Assembly: GCA_030671645.1 (NCBI GenBank)
Contig: DAOVHV010000008.1
Coordinates: forward strand, 1 to 15,347
Direction of reading: 5' to 3'
DNA: 15,347 bases
DNA from: a bacterium
GTDB lineage: Bacteria; Bipolaricaulota; Bipolaricaulia; UBA7950; UBA9294
Shown here one piece after another: positions 6,822 to 13,507 of the stretch. Made by a program: the position numbers and the translations under genes. Position 1 is the stretch's first letter. Each line of letters opens with the position of its first letter. The notes under the pieces were generated by a model. The model saw only the letters and a list, made by a program, of their open reading frames with translations, was not told the DNA's origin and ran no database searches.

Positions 6822-8116
6822 GCTGACTCTTCAGCAACTTCCTCTTGGATGATACGGCCACGTTCGTAATATCTCCGAAGTCTGCTGGATAACGTATCGA
6901 TTCCCCAGACCAGCATAGCGATGAGATATACGCAAATTGCTGCTTGGCTGAATCTTTGTGCGCGCAGCAGGAGCAACAAGAGTTGTCCGATTCCGCCACC
7001 ACCCACCAATCCTACGATGGTTGACATGCGAATGTTGATGTCCCATCGATAAAGCGAGAAAGAAATATAGGGATTGATGATTTGAGGGATCACGGCGTAG
7101 CGAAGCACTGATAGCCAGCTCCCTCCCGTAGCGGTGATGGCTTCAACAGGCCCCGTTTCAATTGATTCCAAGCGCTCAGAATATAACTTAGTTAGATCTG
7201 CAATCGAATGAATGAGCAGTGCGAGGAATCCGGCAAAGGGATTGCGTCCAGGACCGACCCATACGAGGAATACAATCGCCCACACGATCGGCTCAATAGA
7301 TCGGAAGAAGCTGAGAATACCCCGGATGAGCGTGTAAAAAAGGCGTGCAACCGGGGTTCGTGTTAGGTTTCGTGCCGCAAAGAAACTTAAGGGTGCGGCA
7401 ACCAGAACACCGATCAACGTAGCCATAATGGCCATGTAGATAGTCTCGATAAGCTTGAACACCGCATCTTGCCAGAAACTGAAATCCGGCGAGACCAATG
7501 CTTTGAAGATACGTCCCGCCTTGCTCGGATTTGCCAGAAATCGTCGCCACGTATCGCTTTCGATGGTGACTGAGAAGGTGGTAGCCAGGATTGCTGCCAT
7601 CAGCAAAGCCACCAAGATTCCGGAGCTTGTCCGATACCACGGCGCCGGTTTCTCGCCTCCGCGGACATTGTGAGCGACTGACAGGCCCGAGATTCTCTCA
7701 TGCAAAGGGCGCTTCCAAGCCAGTCCAATGATCGGGAAGACTGAAATGTGAAAAAGCAGGTAGTACACGATCCGTTGACGAAACGTTGGTTTGGCCCGCG
7801 ACTCTCCCAACAGAGTTTTTCGTGCTACGCGGTAGCCTAGGGACTGTCCGAAGGACTCCCAGAGGGCAACAGTTTCAAGAATCCCGACGAGGAACACCCA
7901 AGTCGGAACGAGGGAGTAGTGCACTTCCTTCCAAACGATCCAGCTGACGCCATAGGTGATGAGTACCCAGAGAATCGCAACGAGAACGAGATCCAGAAAG
8001 AACGGGGACAGCCGTTCAGCCATTCTCTTGCGAAGCATCCCCAAGGCCTCACCGAACCCTTCCAGAGTGAGCAGGTTGGGTGGCTGATACTGGAAGTCGT
8101 CTGCAGGGCTTCGCAT
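6818..8116 (-). CDS. phnE: PhnE-type ABC permease with N-terminal RDD-like membrane domain (second permease)
   Basis: A 432-aa inner-membrane protein. Residues ~185-430 form a PhnE-type permease. Its cytoplasmic coupling segment runs from SIETGPVEAITATGGS (318-333) through AVIPQIINPY and RWDINIRMSTIVGLVGGGGIG (357-377), the form characteristic of phosphonate/phosphite importers. The first ~145 residues are an extra membrane region. It resembles the RDD family: a basic lead-in RKRMAERLSPFFLD (29-42), two membrane helices, SFGQSLGYRVAR (88-99), another helix, and PLHERISG (137-144) as the counterpart of the RDD terminal LHD motif. Usual PhnE proteins are about 260-280 aa, so the extension is substantial. 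The ATG shares one base with the preceding phnE stop (TAATG, 8114-8118). The imported ligand is unknown. The C-terminus overlaps the convergent small gene by 4 nt. Confidence 0.88.
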   Translation of the reverse strand: MRSPADDFQYQPPNLLTLEGFGEALGMLRKRMAERLSPFFLDLVLVAILWVLITYGVSWIVWKEVHYSLVPTWVFLVGILETVALWESFGQSLGYRVARKTLLGESRAKPTFRQRIVYYLLFHISVFPIIGLAWKRPLHERISGLSVAHNVRGGEKPAPWYRTSSGILVALLMAAILATTFSVTIESDTWRRFLANPSKAGRIFKALVSPDFSFWQDAVFKLIETIYMAIMATLIGVLVAAPLSFFAARNLTRTPVARLFYTLIRGILSFFRSIEPIVWAIVFLVWVGPGRNPFAGFLALLIHSIADLTKLYSERLESIETGPVEAITATGGSWLSVLRYAVIPQIINPYISFSLYRWDINIRMSTIVGLVGGGGIGQLLLLLLRAQRFSQAAICVYLIAMLVWGIDTLSSRLRRYYERGRIIQEEVAEESA

Positions 8117-9465
8117 TACGCAATCCTCTCTCTAACTCGACCACTGATGTAGTCAAGCGTCCATACGACGGCAATCATTGCCAACACCACGGCACCTACC
8201 TGAGACCAATCACCTTGGTTTCTGTAGTAGAACAACAGATCTCCGATTCCACCCCCGCCGACCAGGGCAATGATGGTGGCCATCCGAACGTTGATGTCCC
8301 AGCGATAGAGGGTAAACGCCAAGAACGAAGGGATGATTTGAGGGATGACGCCGAAGCGGATGATCTGGAATCGCGAACCTCCGGTAGCCAAGATGGCTTC
8401 AATTGGGCCGGAGTCGATCGATTCCACTTGCTCAGAGTACAGCTTCCCGAGAGCGGCAATAGTATGGATGACAAGAGCCATGACTCCAGCAAAAGGGTTC
8501 CCATAGCCGATCCAGACGGCAAAAACTATCACCCAAATCAACGTCTCAATGGAGCGGAACAGGTTAAAGAAACCACGAATGAACGAGTAGACAACGTACC
8601 CCGTACGATTCTGACACATCAGATTTCGCGCTCCGAGGAAGCTGAGCGGGAAGGCAAAGAATGCGCCGATCAAGGTGGCGGCTAGTGCCATGAGGACTGT
8701 CAGAACCATCAGATTGATGATGGAGAACATCTGCGGATAGGCCCGTTGGTAGAATACGGGATCCGGAACCGCGAAGTGTGAGAAATCCGGGGTGGCGATA
8801 TCCATGAACACCCTGCGCGCTTCGTCAGTTCTGTTGATCAGTACCCCAAGATTCGCATCAATGATGACCCAGCCAAGGAATATCGTTAGGCTGAGTAGTG
8901 CAATGGCAATCCATCCCCATTGGGTGAACCAGATACGTTTTTTTGGAAGCCCTGAGGGATGAATGTAGGTTCGAATGGACGACCCGGACACATGATCGTG
9001 CAAGAGTCCTCTGCCAGGCGGTCGCTTGCGAATGACAGAGGTAAGCAACTGAAAGGGAGAGAAGAGTATCGAAATCGGGAACACGATGACTCTTGTCGAT
9101 CTCTGGATCGCGTTCACGAAGCTGCGTTCAACCCCTTGTAGTGAAAATCCGAACGCTCGTTGCCCCAAGCTTCGACCGAAGCTGCGAAGAAGCACGACAA
9201 GCAGCAACGTTCCTCCAAGAACGAGCCACCACATCCATGAATCCAGCCGAAGAGGGTTGAAGAAGGCAGCATACGCGTCGTTCTTGTAGTAGTTCCATCC
9301 GGCAATGGTTTGACTTCCCCAAAACACGAGATAGAGATACATGGAAGCGTGAAGGAAGTAGTATACGATGGACCAATCCAACATGAAGCCTAAGAAGCGC
9401 TTCCATAGACTGCGGAAGCTCGACGGAGCATACTGCCAACGATTGCCTGAATTCTTGGCACTCAT
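8116..9465 (-). CDS. phnE: PhnE-type ABC permease with N-terminal RDD-like membrane domain (first permease)
   Basis: A 449-aa inner-membrane protein. Residues ~183-449 are the PhnE permease: SIDSGPIEAILATGGS (349-364), FGVIPQIIPS (371-380) and RWDINVRMATIIALVGGGGIG (388-408) form the ATPase-contact loop and conserved end. Residues ~17-170 look like an RDD domain: SLWKRFLGFMLDW (19-31) opens a helix, RSFGRSLGQRAFGFSL (94-109) follows a second helix, and LLHDHVSGSSI (154-164) closes it. The closing LHD-x-x-(S/A)G pattern is the best-known RDD mark. The second permease has the same plan, so the fusion predates their duplication or was kept in both. The gene starts 6 nt after phnC. A GAGG inside the phnC end, 13 nt before the ATG, is the only visible ribosome site, which suggests coupling. 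Confidence 0.9.
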   Translation of the reverse strand: MSAKNSGNRWQYAPSSFRSLWKRFLGFMLDWSIVYYFLHASMYLYLVFWGSQTIAGWNYYKNDAYAAFFNPLRLDSWMWWLVLGGTLLLVVLLRSFGRSLGQRAFGFSLQGVERSFVNAIQRSTRVIVFPISILFSPFQLLTSVIRKRPPGRGLLHDHVSGSSIRTYIHPSGLPKKRIWFTQWGWIAIALLSLTIFLGWVIIDANLGVLINRTDEARRVFMDIATPDFSHFAVPDPVFYQRAYPQMFSIINLMVLTVLMALAATLIGAFFAFPLSFLGARNLMCQNRTGYVVYSFIRGFFNLFRSIETLIWVIVFAVWIGYGNPFAGVMALVIHTIAALGKLYSEQVESIDSGPIEAILATGGSRFQIIRFGVIPQIIPSFLAFTLYRWDINVRMATIIALVGGGGIGDLLFYYRNQGDWSQVGAVVLAMIAVVWTLDYISGRVRERIA

Positions 9466-9471
9466 GAGTGA

Positions 9472-10245
9472 CTACCGAACCTCGACTTCCTCGGCCTCAT
9501 CACCGTAGATCTCCTTGAACTTCGCTTCATCGATTTCGGAAGGAGATCCATCAAACATCAGTTCGCCACCTTTCAACGCGATGATCCGCGTTCCATAGCG
9601 ACGGGCGAGAGACAGGAAGTGCAGGCTTGCCAATACCGTCACCCCGTCTTCTTGATTCATCTGCTCCAAATACTGCATGACAGAGTGAGAGGTGGCGGGG
9701 TCAAGCGCAGAAACCGGCTCGTCGGTGAGCAGAAGATCGGGGTTCTGCATCAAGGCACGAGCAATGCCCACACGTTGTTGCTGACCGCCCGACAATTCGT
9801 CGGCTCGTGCATAAGCCTTGTCTTCCAGCCCCACACGGGCCAGATTCTGGATGGCCAGTTTCTTGTCTTCTTTTGTGAACAACCCCAACAAGGATCGCCA
9901 AGCCGACATGTATCCAAGCCGGCCCGAGAGCGTATTGGTCAGCACGGTTGAGCGATTGATGAGGTTGAAATGCTGGAAAATCATCCCAATCTTTCGTCGG
10001 ACTCGCCGCATTCGAGCACTGGAAAGTTGAGTTACGTCAACGCCATCAACGAAGATCTGTCCGGCGGAAGGCTCGATAAGGCGGTTGATGCACCGTAGCA
10101 ATGTTGATTTTCCCGACCCAGACAGTCCGATGATGACCAGGAATTCGCCCTTCTCCACGGAAAAGGAGACGTTCTTCAAGGCGACGACTTGGCCTCTTTC
10201 ATAGACCTTCGTCAGATTCTCGAATCTTAAATATGGCTGGCTCAT
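9472..10245 (-). CDS. phnC: Phosphonate-type ABC importer ATPase
   Basis: A 257-aa ABC ATPase that powers the PhnD-PhnE-PhnE importer at the cytoplasmic face. All nucleotide-binding elements are intact: Walker A GLSGSGKST (40-48), Q-loop Gln91 in FQHFNLI, signature LSGGQQQRVGIARAL (151-165), Walker B LLLTDEP (171-177, with D175 and E176) and switch His209 in SLHFL. The segment LSGRLGYMSAWRSLLGLFTKEDKK (in the helical subdomain) and the QHFNLI context are typical of PhnC. The gene lies 60 nt after phnD, past a GC-rich stem-loop. No Shine-Dalgarno is visible before the ATG (the bases there read ACTCCT), so initiation may be inefficient or coupled. Substrate specificity cannot be read from the ATPase. 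Confidence 0.93.
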   Translation of the reverse strand: MSQPYLRFENLTKVYERGQVVALKNVSFSVEKGEFLVIIGLSGSGKSTLLRCINRLIEPSAGQIFVDGVDVTQLSSARMRRVRRKIGMIFQHFNLINRSTVLTNTLSGRLGYMSAWRSLLGLFTKEDKKLAIQNLARVGLEDKAYARADELSGGQQQRVGIARALMQNPDLLLTDEPVSALDPATSHSVMQYLEQMNQEDGVTVLASLHFLSLARRYGTRIIALKGGELMFDGSPSEIDEAKFKEIYGDEAEEVEVR

Positions 10246-10257
10246 AGGAGTAAGGTC

Positions 10258-10281
10258 GCGGGGAGACGGAAGCCTCCCCGC
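10258..10281 (-). promoter_or_regulatory. GC-rich intercistronic stem-loop between phnD and phnC
   Basis: Perfect 8-bp inverted repeat (minus strand: GCGGGGAG, 8-nt loop, CTCCCCGC) lying 23 nt after the phnD stop and 12 nt before the phnC ATG. No T-run follows, so it is probably not an intrinsic terminator. It more likely blocks 3' exonucleases and stabilises phnD mRNA, giving more binding protein than ATPase. It may also hinder phnC initiation. Confidence 0.7.
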
Positions 10282-10304
10282 AACGTGATTTGTGCTTCTA
10301 GATG

Positions 10305-11315
10305 CTATTCCGGGTTCGTTAATCCGACCAGCGAACGGTAGTTCACGTAGTAGGAGTCGTTGATCGGAGAAACATCAGTCCACTCGTAGAACTCAGGGTC
10401 GCCCCAAAGGGCTGCGCCTTCGTCTGTGGCGATATGTGCGGTGATCGCGTCGACGATGATGTCGGCGATGTCCGTCGGGAAGCCCGGGCAGAACGCGATG
10501 CAGTCATTCGGCACAGGGCCGACGGTTCCGACAACACCGATGATCTGGACGATGAAGTCGAGCGTGCCATAGAGATCTGTCTTCGCGGCGGCGCCTCGGA
10601 CGTCAACGCAATACCCGTAGAAGCCTTCGCCATAGAGCTTGTTGTTGTAGTGATCCCACAGCCACATCTCCGGGTCCATACCATAATCCCAGCTCGGACC
10701 TTCCCAACCAGAGGGCGGGACCGGCGGAGAACCATAGGACGTGCAGAAGTCTCCCTGCTTGTCGAGGAGCGCGGTGATGGAGTTGGTGTGTCCACCCGTC
10801 TTTACGACACCGGCGAACGAGAGTCCCAACTGCTCGAACAGCATGTTCGGGAGAATGTAGCCGGACGTGGAGCCTTCATCGTTGTAGATCCATATTTTGC
10901 CATCGAGATCGGCGATCGAGTTGATCCCGGAATCACGCCAAGCATAAATGCTGGAGTAATAGTAGTTGAAACCGTAGCGCGAAGCAGCAAGGCGAGGCGT
11001 GGTCTCGAAGTTCGTTTCCACCGAAATGCGCGCATACTGGTCCGTCGTCGGAACACCCAATAGGTTGCCGTCGGCAGCCTTGAATGCTTCGACTAGAGCA
11101 GCATAGTCGGGCATGACGCTGACTTCGATAAACAGACCGGTGGCCACACTGATGTCGGCCGCAATACTCGTGGCAATTATCTCGATGACACCGGGACTCG
11201 TGGATGGCGGGAAAACCCAAACGATCGGATTGTCACGCGTCCCTAGATCTTGTGCAAAACCGATGACACTGAGTGCCATAACGGCAATCAGCGCCATAGC
11301 CAAAAACCTACGCAT
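10305..11315 (-). CDS. phnD: PhnD-type periplasmic substrate-binding protein
   Basis: A 336-aa exported ligand receptor of the importer. The start at 11315 is chosen because GGAGGT (11321-11326) lies 5 nt upstream and gives a classic signal peptide (MRRFLAMALIAVMALSVIGFA|QD). An in-frame ATG at 11372 would add 19 residues lacking signal character. There is no lipobox Cys, so a soluble periplasmic protein is likely. Family features include PPSTSP (36-41), a dimension of PhnD proteins where the phosphonate sits, DLDGKIWIYNDEGSTSGYIL (136-155, the conserved Ser/Thr-Ser-Gly anion site), and LPNMLFEQLG. Unusual is the Trp/Tyr-rich part around 203-235 and four cysteines (191, 236, 272, 276), which could form disulfides. 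Phosphonate is therefore not certain; phosphite or another small anion is possible. It is driven by a strong promoter of its own. Confidence 0.88.
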   Translation of the reverse strand: MRRFLAMALIAVMALSVIGFAQDLGTRDNPIVWVFPPSTSPGVIEIIATSIAADISVATGLFIEVSVMPDYAALVEAFKAADGNLLGVPTTDQYARISVETNFETTPRLAASRYGFNYYYSSIYAWRDSGINSIADLDGKIWIYNDEGSTSGYILPNMLFEQLGLSFAGVVKTGGHTNSITALLDKQGDFCTSYGSPPVPPSGWEGPSWDYGMDPEMWLWDHYNNKLYGEGFYGYCVDVRGAAAKTDLYGTLDFIVQIIGVVGTVGPVPNDCIAFCPGFPTDIADIIVDAITAHIATDEGAALWGDPEFYEWTDVSPINDSYYVNYRSLVGLTNPE

Positions 11316-11338
11316 GGTGCACCTCCTGGTGTTGCAGC

Positions 11339-11383
11339 AAAAACCTCGGGAAGCAAACTTAGAGCACTCCAACCCCGCTTCCC
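11339..11383 (-). terminator. Hairpin plus T-run in the phnD leader (attenuator-like)
   Basis: On the minus strand GGGAAGC (11377-11383) pairs with GCTTCCC (11348-11354). Inside, three G-U wobble pairs, one mismatch and a 5-bp inner stem (TTGGA/TCTAA, loop GTGC) make an almost continuous 36-nt hairpin. GAGG and then TTTTT (11339-11343) follow. The wobble pairs exist only in the minus-strand RNA, which supports a function there. It lies after the phnD promoter and 24 nt before the start codon, so it could attenuate phnD or stop read-through from nupQ. Confidence 0.6.
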
Positions 11384-11403
11384 ACTGTAATCCTTATGAC
11401 GCT

Positions 11404-11432
11404 ATCATAGGTTCATGGGACCTACGAGTCAA
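11404..11432 (-). promoter_or_regulatory. Near-consensus sigma-70 promoter for the phn operon
   Basis: TTGACT (11427-11432) and TATGAT (11404-11409) on the minus strand are 17 nt apart; both match consensus in 5 of 6 bases. Transcription should start near 11397, giving an ~80-nt leader that holds the hairpin at 11348-11383. The element begins 25 nt after the nupQ stop, so phnD has its own promoter inside the long minus-strand gene run. Confidence 0.75.
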
Positions 11433-11456
11433 TGCGTCATTCCTCCGATTCTTCAA

Positions 11457-12350
11457 CTATTCTCTCTTATACGGCACCCCCAAGAATTTCGGGAATCGCA
11501 CTCGCCCGATGGCTCCGGAAACGACAAGAAGCGTAACGATGTACGGCAACATCGACACAAACTCGCCAGGGATCGGTTTGGAGGGTAGTGTTTTTACCCA
11601 CTCCGCCAATGCCTGGAAGAACCCGAAAATGAATGCAGCAAGCAGAGCCAGCAACGGGTTCAGTCCACTGAACACGACGCAAGCAAGGGCGATGAATCCA
11701 CGTCCCGCCGACAGTCCCTTTGTGACCAGACCCAGCCAGGCGACACTCATGTAAGCGCCGGCCAAGCCGGCCATCGCGCCACCGAATACGGCGGCCAGCA
11801 AACGGATGCGGTTGATATTGATCCCGGCTACGTCGGCGGCTTCAGGCATTTCACCGGCTGCTTTGAGCATCAGTCCGGCCCTCGTTCGCTTGAGGAACCA
11901 ATGAATGACGAACGGCAGGACCAATGCCAGCAAGATTACGGGACTGTACATGCCGATGGGTGTTCTGATCTTGAACAGCGAGACGGCTCGGGGGACGTCA
12001 TGGAAGCCCGGGGCTCCCAGCTGGATCAATCCGAACGCCACAAACCCCATGGCGAACAGATTGATGCCGATGCCTGTCACCATCTGCGTACCCTTCCAAT
12101 AGGTATTGATGGTCGCAAACAGCAAGGACATCACGCCGCCGACGCCCATTCCTACCAATAGTCCGACGTAGGGGCCGCCTGCTTCAGCGCCAATAGCCCC
12201 GGCGAATGCACTTAGCAGTAGGATTCCTTCCAGACCGATGTTAAACAGTCCGGCCGTTTCACCGACGATCTCACCGACAGCAGTCAGCGCAAGCGGGACC
12301 ATGGCATGCAGGGAAATCCGCAGCAAACTTATGATATCACTGAAGCTCAT
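11457..12350 (-). CDS. nupQ: Nucleoside ABC importer, second permease (NupQ/YufQ type)
   Basis: A 297-aa polytopic membrane protein of the BPD_transp_2 (branched-chain/sugar-type) permease family, with about eight hydrophobic segments. Hallmarks are AGLFNIGLEGILLLSAFAGA near residues 30-52 and AAGEMPEAADVAGININRIR near 170-190, the contact loop for the ATPase. Together with NupP it forms the channel for nucleosides delivered by the BMP lipoprotein. Length is a little below Bacillus NupQ (about 319 aa). The ATG overlaps the nupP stop by 4 nt (12347-12350), and the stop lies 25 nt before the phnD -35. It is the last gene of the nup run. Assignment to nucleosides rests on family and on neighbouring salvage enzymes; the exact ligand is not proven. 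Confidence 0.9.
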   Translation of the reverse strand: MSFSDIISLLRISLHAMVPLALTAVGEIVGETAGLFNIGLEGILLLSAFAGAIGAEAGGPYVGLLVGMGVGGVMSLLFATINTYWKGTQMVTGIGINLFAMGFVAFGLIQLGAPGFHDVPRAVSLFKIRTPIGMYSPVILLALVLPFVIHWFLKRTRAGLMLKAAGEMPEAADVAGININRIRLLAAVFGGAMAGLAGAYMSVAWLGLVTKGLSAGRGFIALACVVFSGLNPLLALLAAFIFGFFQALAEWVKTLPSKPIPGEFVSMLPYIVTLLVVSGAIGRVRFPKFLGVPYKRE

Positions 12351-13507
12351 GCCGATTCCTCCTCTGGTGCGCTTCGTGTTGTACGTCGCAAGCTCCGAAT
12401 GAGGTTCTGTCCGCCCTTCTTAGCCATTGGGAACAGGCGAATGAGTTCGGGAATGGACATCGCTAGTACGATCGCCCCCATGACGACGCGGACCATTTCC
12501 AACGGCACGGGATTGGAGCCATAGAATTGCATGACGCGTCCCCCGGCATTCAGCCCACCGAAGAATATGGCGGCGACGATGATGCCGATGGGATGATTAC
12601 GTCCCACCATGGCCACGGCCATGCCGTCGAATCCCATGTTGAGCAATTGCGGCAATCCCCCGCCTCCGTAAATGGCGTAGGTCGGCGGCAATCCCATCAC
12701 GATGGTGGCGCCGGCCAATCCGGCGGCGATGCCTCCGAGGATGAAGCTGAGGAACATCGTTCGCTTGGTGCGGATGCCGCCGTAACGGGCGGCTGACGGA
12801 TTCAGTCCGGCGGCGCGCAGTTCATATCCCGTGGTCGTATGCCAAAGTAAGAAATAGATGAACAAGGCAAAGGCGATGGACACGAAGATTCCGTAGGAAA
12901 GGTCGGTTCTGGGAACCAGAATGGGGAATCTTGCCGTCAACGGGATACTCAGCGTCTTCTCGGCTCTCATCGGATCAACGAGGACGTAGATGGCCAGATA
13001 CAAGGCCATCCAACGAGCGATCCAGTTGAACATGATGGTCGAGATGACCTCGCTGACGCCGCGCATCAGTTTCAATGCGGCCGGAACCAAGCTCCATGCC
13101 GCGCCAACAGTAGCTGCAAAGATGAGTCCGACGATGTGATGCAACCCGGGAGGTAAGGTGAAGTAGGTGATGCACACAGCGGCTATGGCACCCATGTACA
13201 TCTGGCCCTCAGCACCGATGTTGAACATGCCGGCGCGCAGGCAGATGGAAAACGTCAACGCCGTGAGGATGAGCGGCGTCGCCCGCGATAGTGAGCTCGC
13301 CCATTCGTAGGAGCCACCATAGGCGCCCTGGATGAGCGCAAAATAGGCTTTCCAGGGGTCGAAGCCCCAGGTGTACATGAGGATCGCTCCAACCAGCAGT
13401 CCTACCAAGGCGGCGATGAGAGACTCCAGCACCGGGTGTAATCCGGTGAGTGTCCGATGGATGCCACGCAGCAAGCGAGATTGTTGTTGTGCTTCTTTGA
13501 TACTCAT
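12347..13507 (-). CDS. nupP: Nucleoside ABC importer, first permease (NupP/YufP type)
   Basis: A 386-aa inner-membrane permease of the BPD_transp_2 family. After a basic cytoplasmic start it has some nine to ten hydrophobic segments. Characteristic parts are RAGMFNIGAEGQMYMGAIAA near 90-110, RAAGLNPSAARYGGIRTKR near 230-250 (ATPase-contact loop) and GFDGMAVAMVGRNHPIGI near 300-318. The tail RSLRRTTRSAPEEESA is hydrophilic. Length is somewhat over Bacillus NupP (about 348 aa). It is bracketed by ATGA overlaps with nupO (13504-13507) and nupQ (12347-12350), so the three products are likely made in step. Alternative members of this family carry autoinducers or sugars, but the BMP partner favours nucleosides. 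Confidence 0.91.
   Translation of the reverse strand: MSIKEAQQQSRLLRGIHRTLTGLHPVLESLIAALVGLLVGAILMYTWGFDPWKAYFALIQGAYGGSYEWASSLSRATPLILTALTFSICLRAGMFNIGAEGQMYMGAIAAVCITYFTLPPGLHHIVGLIFAATVGAAWSLVPAALKLMRGVSEVISTIMFNWIARWMALYLAIYVLVDPMRAEKTLSIPLTARFPILVPRTDLSYGIFVSIAFALFIYFLLWHTTTGYELRAAGLNPSAARYGGIRTKRTMFLSFILGGIAAGLAGATIVMGLPPTYAIYGGGGLPQLLNMGFDGMAVAMVGRNHPIGIIVAAIFFGGLNAGGRVMQFYGSNPVPLEMVRVVMGAIVLAMSIPELIRLFPMAKKGGQNLIRSLRRTTRSAPEEESA

Noticed and set aside
8080..8685. 201-codon plus-strand frame opposite the first phnE
   Set aside because: Antisense to conserved permease sequence, no ribosome site or domain.
11316..11372. Upstream start for phnD at 11372
   Set aside because: Adds 19 residues rich in Cys/Arg before the signal peptide and overlaps the leader hairpin; the ATG at 11315 has GGAGGT at ideal distance.
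11427..11445. A GGAGG-AATG-ACG-CAT-TGA mini-frame just after nupQ on the minus strand
   Set aside because: A three-codon peptide overlapping the phnD -35; it would lie upstream of the likely transcription start, so it is probably chance.
10434..11754. Two plus-strand frames over 200 codons opposite phnD and nupQ
   Set aside because: Antisense shadows of well-supported genes; the second also crosses the phnD promoter.
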